The notes beneath the pieces are model-generated. The model did no database searches. It saw only the letters and a list, made by a program, of their open reading frames with translations, and was not told where the DNA came from. From Parcubacteria group bacterium (lineage in GTDB: Bacteria > Patescibacteriota > Minisyncoccia > Minisyncoccales > JAGUVE01): a stretch of 15,147 nucleotides of DNA. The position numbers and the translations under genes were made by a program. Every line of letters starts with the position of its first letter. Positions within the stretch are counted from its first letter, which is position 1. Location of the stretch: the NCBI GenBank assembly GCA_020063075.1, contig JAGUVE010000046.1, positions 1 to 15,147 on the forward strand, read 5' to 3'. Positions 1 to 5,765 of this stretch are shown here, one piece after another.

Positions 1-1
1 G

Positions 2-349
2 GATGAAATAACGCCGCAGGGAAAAACCACCGAGGCGAGGGATGCTGTTTTTGGCAATGTCGGAACGCTTATCTCATTCCGCTTGGGAGCCGAAGACGCC
101 CAGTTTTTGGAAAGGGAGTTTCTCCCCGAGTTTTCAGCCCAGGACTTTACCAACCTGCCTAAATACAATATTTATTTAAAATTGACGGTTAACGGAGTGG
201 CGGCCAGACCCTTTTCAGCCATCACCCTTCCTCCCCCCCAAAAAACCGAGGAATCAAACAAAGAAAAAATTATAAAGGTCGCGAGAGAGAGATACGCGAC
301 CCCCAGAGAAATTATTGAAGAAAAGATTAGTCGTTGGACCGGAGCGTAA
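2..349 (+). CDS. C-terminal end of a VirD4/TraG-like (type IV secretion-type) ATPase, 5' truncated by window edge
   Basis: Only the last 115 codons are visible; the reading frame is open from base 2, so the gene begins outside the window. The segment NVGTLISFRLGAEDAQFLE followed by LPKYNIYLKLTVNGVA and PFSAITLPPP resembles the end of the large CPR proteins annotated as type IV secretory DNA-transfer or DUF87/TraM-recognition ATPases. In that family this part follows the Walker B and arginine-finger region and ends in a short charged tail, here with KEKIIKVARERYATPREIIEE. The likely role is a hexameric DNA-pumping or DNA-handling ATPase at the membrane. That role is inferred from the family, because no Walker motif lies in the window. 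It stops 13 bp before pgk, so the two may be co-transcribed. The exact family (VirD4, TraG or HerA-like) cannot be settled from this fragment. Confidence 0.6.
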   Translation, partial: DEITPQGKTTEARDAVFGNVGTLISFRLGAEDAQFLEREFLPEFSAQDFTNLPKYNIYLKLTVNGVAARPFSAITLPPPQKTEESNKEKIIKVARERYATPREIIEEKISRWTGA

Positions 350-362
350 ATTTTTAAAAAAT

Positions 363-1529
363 ATGCTCAAGACAATTAGGGATTTTGAAGTCAGTCAAAA
401 AAAGGTCTTAGTTCGTTTTGATTTCAATGTTGACTTTGACAAGACGGGCGAGATTTTAGACGACTATAGAATAAGGAAGTCATTGCCTACCATAGAGTAT
501 TTATTGGGTAAAAAAGCAAAGCTCATTTTAATGAGCCACTTGGGCAGGCCCAACGGGGAGCCGAAGGGAAAATGCAGTTTAAAACCGGTGGCTAGACGCT
601 TGGAAGAATATTTAAAAAAGCCGGTGAAATTTGTGCCCGACTGCGTGGGTCCCGCGGCGGAAAAAGCCGCAAAAGCAATGGGGCCTGGAGAAATAATTTT
701 GCTGGAAAACGTAAGGTTTCATAAAGAGGAAGAGAAAAATGACCTTAATTTTGCCAAAGAAATTGCTTCGTTTGGCGACCTTTATATTAATGACGCCTTT
801 GGTGTTGCTCATCGAGTTCACGCCACAGTCGTTGGAATACCGAAATTTTTACCCTCGGGCCTGGGATTTTTAATGGAAAAAGAATTAAATACGCTTTCCA
901 AAGCAATGAAAAAAAAACTGCCGCCTTTGGTGGCAATTATCGGCGGAGTAAAAATTGAGACGAAAATTAAACTAATTGGAAGACTGCTGAAAGATGCCGA
1001 CCATCTGATTTTAGGAGGAAGAATCGCCTATGAAATTTTGGCTGGAAAGGGTCTTTGTCTCGCCGGTCCCTTCCCGGGAGAAGATATTCTAAAAGTATTA
1101 GAAAAGATTGATATTACTAATCCAAAACTTCATTTGCCGGTAGATGCCGCCTTTATATTGAAAAGTGGCAACGGAGGATATTTCCGAAACGCCCCTTTGG
1201 GCCAATTAAGGAAAGAAGAGGCAGTTCTTGACATCGGCCCCGAAACAGGAAAAATTTTCGCCGAGGTTATTAAAACAGCCAGAACCGTAATTTGGAATGG
1301 GCCGGTCGGAAAATTTGAGGATGAAAGATTTGCCAAGGGCTCCCTGGCTGTAGCCCAAGCCATTATTAAAAGCCGGGCTTTTTCAATAGTTGGGGGAGGC
1401 GAAACCAGCGGTTTTTTGAAAAAATATAATTTGTTAAAAGAGTTTGACTTTATTTCAACCGGAGGAGGAGCGATGCTTACATTTCTGGAAGGAGAAAAAC
1501 TCCCGGCTCTGGAAGCCCTTGAAAGATAA
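363..1529 (+). CDS. pgk: Phosphoglycerate kinase
   Basis: Transfers the acyl phosphate of 1,3-bisphosphoglycerate to ADP, making ATP and 3-phosphoglycerate in cytosolic glycolysis. The 388-residue product is close to the usual ~395 and carries the family motifs in order: VLVRFDFNV (15-23), the R of YRIRKSLPT (~38), MSHLGRP (57-63), LLENVRFHKEEE (113-124), YINDAFGVAHRVHA (141-154), AIIGGVKIETKI (191-202), the late VIWNGPVGKFE and the nucleotide-phosphate loop SIVGGGETSGF. I chose ATG 363 because the family begins a few residues before the VLVRxDFN strand; a TTG at 315 would add 16 residues overlapping the upstream gene. No Shine-Dalgarno sequence is visible. One mild oddity is GGRIAYEIL where most PGKs have a GGxMxxTF-type segment. 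All main substrate-binding segments are present, so it is probably functional. Confidence 0.96.
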   Translation: MLKTIRDFEVSQKKVLVRFDFNVDFDKTGEILDDYRIRKSLPTIEYLLGKKAKLILMSHLGRPNGEPKGKCSLKPVARRLEEYLKKPVKFVPDCVGPAAEKAAKAMGPGEIILLENVRFHKEEEKNDLNFAKEIASFGDLYINDAFGVAHRVHATVVGIPKFLPSGLGFLMEKELNTLSKAMKKKLPPLVAIIGGVKIETKIKLIGRLLKDADHLILGGRIAYEILAGKGLCLAGPFPGEDILKVLEKIDITNPKLHLPVDAAFILKSGNGGYFRNAPLGQLRKEEAVLDIGPETGKIFAEVIKTARTVIWNGPVGKFEDERFAKGSLAVAQAIIKSRAFSIVGGGETSGFLKKYNLLKEFDFISTGGGAMLTFLEGEKLPALEALER

Positions 1530-1549
1530 TACAAATTAAATAATCGCTC

Positions 1550-1672
1550 GGCAAGATAATTTTCGGGACACGCGATTTTTTCCGGCGAAAAATCGCTGCT
1601 ACTCGCGAATTGTCCCCGCCTTCGGCGGGAACCAAGCCAATTCGCTGCGGATTGTCCCAAAAATTCCTTGCC
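1550..1672. repeat. 123-bp cloverleaf-like palindromic element in the pgk-recJ gap
   Basis: Outer arms 1550-1570 and 1653-1672 are near-perfect inverted repeats (GGCAAG...GGGACA against TGTCCC...CTTGCC). Inside are two independent hairpins. The first is GCGATTTTT (1572-1580) with AAAAATCGC (1588-1596). The second is a long arm, GCGAATTG (1605-1612) with CAATTCGC (1638-1645), capped by CCCGCC-TTC-GGCGGG (1615-1629). Together they make a three-armed structure of the same plan as the repeats at 3355 and 4098, though the sequence differs. It may terminate pgk transcription or be a non-autonomous mobile repeat; no U-tract follows the outer stem. Confidence 0.7.
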
Positions 1673-1680
1673 TCGCTCTA

Positions 1681-1745
1681 CCGATTGAAAATTGAATCAT
1701 TGAAAATTTAATGAAAATTGGAAATTGTAAATTAAAAATTTTTTA
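1681..1745. repeat. AT-rich degenerate direct repeats before the recJ-like gene
   Basis: The stretch repeats variants of GAAAATT / ATTGAAAATT / AATTGGAAATTG several times up to the start codon. It has no coding potential and no clear promoter or Shine-Dalgarno sequence. It is similar in style to the AATGTCA heptamers inside lepA at 14094 and looks like simple-sequence slippage. Confidence 0.5.
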
Positions 1746-2891
1746 ATGATGGAAATAAAAAATCTTAAAAAAGCGGCAGAAAGAATTCTGAAGGCAATCA
1801 AAGAAAAAGAGAACATTGTCCTTTACGGCGATGCCGATTTAGACGGAGTTTCTTCAGTAATGATTTTGAAGGAAACGATTAAAAATTTAGGCGGAGAAAT
1901 TTCTGCCGTTTATTTTCCCAACCGCGAGAAAGAAGGCTACGGAATATCTGAAATCGGCTTAAATTATTTAAAAAAATTTTCTCCCGCCCTGTTTATTTCC
2001 ATGGATTTGGGTATAACGAACTTCAAGGAAGTGAAGCTGGCGCGAAAATTGGGATTTGAGGTAGTGCTTATTGACCACCATGAAGTCATAGAAAGATTGC
2101 CGGAAGCAGATATCATCGTTAATCCAAAACAGGAAGGAGATGAATATGAATTTAAGGAATTAGCCGCAACCGGAATAATTTTTAAACTCTCCGAACTTCT
2201 CCTCCAAAAAAAAATGTCTGAAATTTTGAGGAGAAACTTTATTGAGCTGGCGGCGCTCGCGACAATCGCCGATATGATGCCCCAGGAAAAAGATAATAAA
2301 CTTTTTATTAAAGAAGGAAAAGCGCGTATTGAGAATTCCTGGAGGCCCGGCATCAGGGCTTTTTTTAAATTTGAAGAAATTGAGCGTCTGGAAAATTTGG
2401 AGCAAAAACTTGCGAAGATTATTTCAATTTTGAACATCAGAGAAGTAAGAAATAATTTTCCGGCTTCCTATAAATTGCTTACTTTGTCATCCGAAAAAGA
2501 AGCCGAAGAGTTAATCGGAGAACTTTTCGTGCAGCATAAATTAAGAAAGGATGAAATAAACAAAATGACGGAAGCGATAGAAAGAGATATTTCTGGGAAA
2601 GAACCGATTATTTTTATCGGCAGTTCTGATTTTGAATTTACGTTAATTCCGACAGCGGCTTCAATAATCTGCAAAAAATACGAACTGCCGACATTTATAT
2701 ACAAAAGATTAGAAAAAGAAGCGGTCGGTACGGTGAGGACCCCTTCTAAAATAAACGGCATTTCCTTAATGAAAAAATGCGCAAATGAGCTTTTAACTTT
2801 TGGCGGCCATCCTTCGGCTGCCGGTTTTCGCATAAAAAATGAAAACTTAGAAAAATTCAAGGAATGTCTAATTGAGCAGTTTAGAAGATAA
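1746..2891 (+). CDS. RecJ-like DHH/DHHA1 family phosphoesterase (single-strand DNA exonuclease type)
   Basis: A DHH-superfamily metal-dependent nuclease or phosphoesterase. Visible motifs: motif I YGDADLDGVSS (27-37), motif II SMDLG (85-89, D87), motif III IDHH (109-112), motif IV around NPKQEGDEYEFKELAATG, and the DHHA1 signature GGHPSAAG (353-360). The GGHxxAAG form and overall order fit RecJ-type 5'-3' single-strand DNA exonucleases acting in repair. At 381 residues it is much shorter than typical bacterial RecJ (~560-580), so the OB-fold and later C-terminal parts are absent. Oligonucleotide or cyclic-dinucleotide degradation is therefore an alternative activity. ATG 1746 and ATG 1749 are adjacent in frame, and either could be used. 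rnhA follows after 17 bp, so the pair probably forms a two-gene nucleic-acid processing operon. All metal-binding aspartates and histidines needed for catalysis appear present. Confidence 0.85.
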   Translation: MMEIKNLKKAAERILKAIKEKENIVLYGDADLDGVSSVMILKETIKNLGGEISAVYFPNREKEGYGISEIGLNYLKKFSPALFISMDLGITNFKEVKLARKLGFEVVLIDHHEVIERLPEADIIVNPKQEGDEYEFKELAATGIIFKLSELLLQKKMSEILRRNFIELAALATIADMMPQEKDNKLFIKEGKARIENSWRPGIRAFFKFEEIERLENLEQKLAKIISILNIREVRNNFPASYKLLTLSSEKEAEELIGELFVQHKLRKDEINKMTEAIERDISGKEPIIFIGSSDFEFTLIPTAASIICKKYELPTFIYKRLEKEAVGTVRTPSKINGISLMKKCANELLTFGGHPSAAGFRIKNENLEKFKECLIEQFRR

Positions 2892-2908
2892 TAGGCCCGT
2901 TATGAAAA

Positions 2909-3349
2909 ATGAAAAAAATAATTATTTACATTGACGGCGGTTCCAGAAACAATCCGGGACCGGCGGCAATCGGCGTTGTATTTTGCAACGAAAAATCTCA
3001 GGAAATTAAAAAATATTCTGAATATATCGGAGAGGCAACGAATAATCAGGCGGAATACAGAGCCCTGATTTTTGCTTTAGAAAAATTCAAACAGGTATTC
3101 GGAAATAAACTTGCAAAGACATCGGAAATTGAACTGATGTCTGATTCTGAACTTATTATAAATCAGCTAAACGGGAATTATAAAATTTTGGACTCAAAAA
3201 TTCAACCTCTTTTTTTAAAAGCATGGAATCTGAAACTGGATTTCAAAAAAGTAAAATTTCGCCTGATTTCCAGAGAAAAGAATAAATCGGCGGACTCGCT
3301 GGTTAACGAAGCCCTAAATCTTCAATCAAGCGCTCAGAAATTATTTTAA
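2909..3349 (+). CDS. rnhA: Type I ribonuclease H (short RnhA-like form)
   Basis: Cleaves the RNA strand of RNA-DNA hybrids, removing R-loops and primers in the cytosol. The 146-residue protein shows IDGGSRNNPGPAAIG (8-22) with catalytic D9, NNQAEYRAL with E49, MSDSELIINQ with D79, and NKSADSLVNEA with D129, a complete DEDD set. The loop before the last aspartate is SREKNKSAD, the form seen in short archaeal or YpdQ-like type I enzymes, and it lacks the His-containing loop of E. coli RNase HI. No hybrid-binding (HBD) domain is attached. The ATG at 2909 gives the canonical start just before the first beta strand. The stop (TAA 3347-3349) lies 5 bp before the nested repeat at 3355, which may serve as the transcript end. 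Confidence 0.92.
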   Translation: MKKIIIYIDGGSRNNPGPAAIGVVFCNEKSQEIKKYSEYIGEATNNQAEYRALIFALEKFKQVFGNKLAKTSEIELMSDSELIINQLNGNYKILDSKIQPLFLKAWNLKLDFKKVKFRLISREKNKSADSLVNEALNLQSSAQKLF

Positions 3350-3354
3350 TTAAA

Positions 3355-3515
3355 CCCAGTAGTGAATTTTCGACCGGCTTTGCCCAGTAGTGAAATTTGG
3401 ACTGCCCTTGGCATCGTAAGTGTTCCGCTGAAAGCGGAACACTTGTCCAAATTCTACTACGGGGTTTTGCCGTCTTATCCCGACCTTGTCGGGATGTCGC
3501 AAATCTACTACTGGG
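3355..3515. repeat. Nested palindromic repeat, copy A
   Basis: Outer arms begin CCCAGTAGTGAATTTTCGAC (3355-3374) and end with GTCG...AATCTACTACTGGG (3496-3515). Inside is a complete smaller module, CCCAGTAGTGAAATTTGGAC (3383-3402) to GTCCAAATTCTACTAC (3445-3460), whose tip is AGTGTTCCGC-TGAAA-GCGGAACACT. A second hairpin follows, ATCCCGAC-CTT-GTCGGGAT (3477-3495). The whole folds as a cloverleaf. Copies B (4098) and C (15062) share the arm sequences. It sits between rnhA and the 3' end of rnpB (12 bp away). Confidence 0.88.
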
Positions 3516-3527
3516 TAAACAAAAGAT

Positions 3528-4049
3528 CCCAGCAAGTCTGTAAGCCGAATTCTGTCCCCCACTAACTTTGCACTCGATACCTTCGGCATCGAAGTTTATC
3601 TACTATATCACGGATTTAGAATTTTAAAATCAAATTTGGAGAAGGATCAAACATTTTCTCCCGAAATGTGCAAAGTTAGTGGGGGAGTGGTTATCTGTCT
3701 GGTCCCGACGTTGCCGTCGGGATCAAGCGAACTACTTTACACCCGCGAGATAAGATAATCTCAACTCACGGGGTTTGTTCTTGCACCCGATAAGGATTTA
3801 GCCGTTTCACACCCCGAGCTTTCGCTCAGGACTCGCCAAGCACATAATAAATTATATGCTTGGCGCCCTTGCGCTTTCGCGTTCGGGCGTCTCTGTTCGC
3901 ACCTCTCAACCTCGCGCTCCGCGCGAGGTTGGACGGATGTTATCCGCTATCTTTTTTGACCGAGCGCCTTAAGGTGCTCGGAAAGAGTGTTCGGACTTTC
4001 CTCCCCCTCCTAAGTTTTACCGGAAGGAGCAACCACTCAACTTGCCAGG
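3528..4049 (-). ncRNA. rnpB: RNase P RNA (bacterial type A), with enlarged P19
   Basis: Catalytic RNA that matures tRNA 5' ends. On the minus strand it has the conserved 5' core GAGGAAAGTCCG (plus-strand complement 3992-4003) and the 3' core ACAGAATTCGGCTTA (complement 3541-3555), which form P4. P1 pairs the first 11 nt (from 4049) with the last 11 nt (GACTTGCTGGG, complement 3528-3538). P2 pairs GAGTGGTT with AACCACTC (complements near 4031-4038 and 3685-3692). P3 is CTCCT/AGGAG. Large GC-rich arms are visible at about 3835-3864, 3907-3929 and 3959-3980. The RNA is about 522 nt; removing the unusual P19 arm (3556-3685) leaves about 392 nt, normal for type A. A good promoter ends 8 bp upstream. 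End positions come from P1 pairing. Confidence 0.95.
3556..3685 (-). repeat. 130-nt extra arm in the rnpB P19 position with 18-bp perfect terminal inverted repeats
   Basis: CCCCCACTAACTTTGCAC (3556-3573) is the exact reverse complement of 3668-3685. The 94 nt between are AT-rich and hold a hairpin at 3574-3592 (TCGAT...ATCGA) and GGAGAA...TTCTCC near 3639-3660. In the RNA the arm lies between P2' and P4', where type A RNase P RNAs have either a tight turn or a short P19. It could be a naturally extended helix or a small terminal-inverted-repeat element that landed in a tolerant position; no target duplication is obvious. Confidence 0.75.
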
Positions 4050-4057
4050 ACAACTTT

Positions 4058-4085
4058 ATCTTAATAATTCTCAAATTTTTGTCAA
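4058..4085 (-). promoter_or_regulatory. Sigma70-type promoter of rnpB
   Basis: Read on the minus strand: TTGACA (complement of 4080-4085, perfect -35), a 16-bp spacer, TAAGAT (complement of 4058-4063, 4 of 6 to the -10 consensus), then 8 bp to the first paired base of P1 at 4049. Predicted transcription start and RNA 5' end therefore coincide. Confidence 0.8.
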
Positions 4086-4097
4086 GAATTATTCAAA

Positions 4098-4259
4098 CCC
4101 AGTAGTGAATTTTCGACCGGCTTTGCCCCCGTAGAGAAATTTTTACTCGCTTTTGCGGTTTAAAATTTTCTTTTAGAAAATCTTTGTCAAAATTCTTCTA
4201 CGGGGCTTTGCCGTCTTAAATCCCGCTAAAGCGGGATTTGTCGAAAATCTACTACTGGG
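4098..4259. repeat. Nested palindromic repeat, copy B
   Basis: The first 30 bases match copy A almost exactly (CCCAGTAGTGAATTTTCGAC, then CGGCTTTGCC), and the end is GTCGAAAATCTACTACTGGG (4240-4259). Inner arm 1 is CCCCGTAGAGAAATTTTTAC (4127-4146) with GTCAAAATTCTTCTACGGGG (4186-4205), holding an AT-rich hairpin. Inner arm 2 is AAATCCCGC-TAAA-GCGGGATTT (4218-4239). It has the same three-arm plan as copy A with different arm sequences. Its last 8 bp overlap the end of the minus-strand dehydrogenase gene. Confidence 0.88.
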
Positions 4260-4983
4260 CAAACCCCGGCCGCCAGCCGCCCGCCACTTCAACATTGGCT
4301 CCGTTAATATATCTTGACTTTTCTTTAAGAAGAAAATTAATGACATTGATAATATCCTCAAAATTCGCTTTTTTTCCTGTTGGAGTTTTCAATTTGACTT
4401 TACTTGTTGTTAGGATGCCCGGAGAAACGCAGTTTATCGTAATGCCATCTTTAGCGTAGGCGTATGCCAGAACTTTGGTTAGCATAATTACCCCGGTTTT
4501 GGCAATGAAATAAGGAGTAGTTTTCTTCCTGACGGTCAAAGTTTCAGCGCCCACGCAGCCGAAGTTAACAATCCGGCCCCATTTTTTCTTTTGCATTGCG
4601 GGAAAAACCCGCCTACAACAGAGAAAAACAGAATAGAGGTTTGACTCAATGCAATCGCGAAACTGCAAAAAAGAAACCTTTTCAATCGGTTTATATATGA
4701 AGTTTCCAATAAGATTGACAAGAATGTCCACGCTTCCCCCAAGGGCCTGATTCACTCTGTGAAATAAAGAAATTACCTCATTTTCTCTTTTTAAGTCAGC
4801 TCGGACGAGATGTCCCCGAGTATATTTTTCCACCTCTCTCAGCGTCTTTTTTGCGGCCTCTTTACTTTTATAGTAATGAACCGCAACCTGAGCGCCTTGG
4901 CGGGCCAAATCAATGCCAATAGCCCGGCCCAAGTTCCTTTCTGCTCCGGTAACTAAAGCGATTTTTCCCGAAAGAGGTTTCAT
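4252..4983 (-). CDS. Short-chain dehydrogenase/reductase (FabG/pteridine-reductase-like), catalytic Ser replaced by Cys
   Basis: A classical SDR of 243 residues, predicted cytosolic and NAD(P)H-dependent. It shows the Rossmann glycine motif TGAERNLG (12-19), the acidic-turn region RADLK (61-65), VNLIGN in place of NNAG (89-94), an Asn near position 115 (ESNLYS), the catalytic YFIAK (Y158, K162) and VSPGI after it. The residue aligned with the catalytic Ser of FabG (GSVVG) is C143 in NFGCVGAE, which is uncommon and could weaken or change activity. The start TGAERNLGRAIG...VHYYKS somewhat resembles pteridine reductases such as PTR1/FolM, but the substrate cannot be assigned. The ATG at 4983 lies 1 bp after the stop of the upstream membrane gene, so the two are co-transcribed. 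The final codons CAG TAG come from the edge of repeat copy B, so the last residues may have been altered by repeat insertion. Confidence 0.85.
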   Translation of the reverse strand: MKPLSGKIALVTGAERNLGRAIGIDLARQGAQVAVHYYKSKEAAKKTLREVEKYTRGHLVRADLKRENEVISLFHRVNQALGGSVDILVNLIGNFIYKPIEKVSFLQFRDCIESNLYSVFLCCRRVFPAMQKKKWGRIVNFGCVGAETLTVRKKTTPYFIAKTGVIMLTKVLAYAYAKDGITINCVSPGILTTSKVKLKTPTGKKANFEDIINVINFLLKEKSRYINGANVEVAGGWRPGFAQ

Positions 4984-4984
4984 C

Positions 4985-5668
4985 TTATTTACCTGCCAGA
5001 AATGAATATTTTGGATTTAATTTTATAAACGGCAGAGACACGCCCGCTTTATTTATGACGATACTCATTAAATAATTCAAGGCAATGTAGGTTAAGGCAA
5101 TGCCGAGCGCCATAAGCCCTCTTTCCATCCACACAACGGGAATGAGACCTGCCCACATTTCCGCCTTCATATTGAACGCCCATATCCATAAGACACCGCC
5201 GACGCTGTGCTGGGTAAATGTTGCTCCAAGAGCGCGGGCGAATATAAATCTGTCTCTCAAAAAATGCATTATAAATGGAATAGTCCAGTATAAGGCAAAA
5301 TACCACGCCTGTCTTCCTTCGGGATGCGCCCAGAATGCTAACATTGCCAAGCCCGGGGCAAAAAGAGACCAGGCATTTTTTCTTGCAAAGTAAAGCACCG
5401 CAAACAGCGCCGGAAAAAATCTGATGATTGTTCCTGCGTCAGTTTGAAATCCGTGAAATGCCCAGTTTGAGAGCTGCATTGCAATTACAACCAAGATCCC
5501 CCAAAAAGAACCGATAAATGCTCCGGCCACCGGGCCGTAAAAATCAAACAGGCTGAATCTTATATTTTCTGCTCCAACCAGTTTGCTGAATGGCACTTGC
5601 ATCGCGAGAAAACCGAGCGCAACGAAAACCAAAACAAATAAAAATTTTTTGTAAGCGTTTTTCAACAT
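4985..5668 (-). CDS. Multi-pass membrane protein of unknown function
   Basis: A 227-residue hydrophobic protein with about six membrane segments: a first helix FLFVLVFVALGFLAM after a basic MLKNAYKKF start, a re-entrant-looking stretch FYGPVAGAFIGSFWGILVVI, then further helices around RFFPALFAVLYFA, WYFALYWTIPFIMHFL, LWIWAFNM and ALGIALTYIALNYLMSIVI. I do not recognise the family. The Pro/Gly-rich GPVAGAFIGSFWG loop and the six-helix size recall substrate-binding (S) components of ECF vitamin transporters, but no ATPase or T component is in the window, so this stays a weak guess. ATG 5668 is preferred over an upstream in-frame start at 5737 because the extra 23 residues are polar and would overlap the hairpin at 5700-5762. 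It overlaps nothing and is 1 bp from the downstream dehydrogenase, suggesting a shared function or transcript. Confidence 0.7.
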   Translation of the reverse strand: MLKNAYKKFLFVLVFVALGFLAMQVPFSKLVGAENIRFSLFDFYGPVAGAFIGSFWGILVVIAMQLSNWAFHGFQTDAGTIIRFFPALFAVLYFARKNAWSLFAPGLAMLAFWAHPEGRQAWYFALYWTIPFIMHFLRDRFIFARALGATFTQHSVGGVLWIWAFNMKAEMWAGLIPVVWMERGLMALGIALTYIALNYLMSIVINKAGVSLPFIKLNPKYSFLAGK

Positions 5669-5699
5669 AATGTATTTAAATTGTGAACCGCGACCTTTA

Positions 5700-5762
5700 C
5701 CCCCACACCTATTCTTATGAATTTTAAATAACCACAAGTTTTCACCGGAATAGGTGTGGGGG
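5700..5762. other. 15-bp perfect inverted repeat between pyrB and the membrane gene
   Basis: CCCCCACACCTATTC (5700-5714) and its exact complement GAATAGGTGTGGGGG (5748-5762) enclose a 33-nt AT-rich loop. On the plus strand the stem is followed by TTTTT, as in an intrinsic terminator. On the minus strand, the direction of both flanking genes, it starts 3 bp after the pyrB stop and no U-tract follows. It may be an mRNA-end stabiliser, a cis-regulatory stem ahead of the membrane gene, or a small repeat. Confidence 0.6.
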
Positions 5763-5765
5763 TTT

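Noticed and set aside
1130..1660. 176-codon antisense open frame over the pgk end
   Set aside because: It is the mirror of a clearly functional pgk plus the palindromic element; the protein is low-complexity and Ser/Pro-rich with no family features.
3556..3685. Insertion sequence with target-site duplication in rnpB
   Set aside because: No flanking direct repeat and no transposase; kept only as an enlarged P19 arm of uncertain origin.
3350..4105. Several short open frames on both strands
   Set aside because: They lie within the nested repeat and RNase P RNA, whose structure fully explains the sequence.
5700..5762. Intrinsic terminator of pyrB
   Set aside because: The U-tract follows the stem only on the plus strand, opposite to pyrB; the downstream membrane gene is likely read through it.
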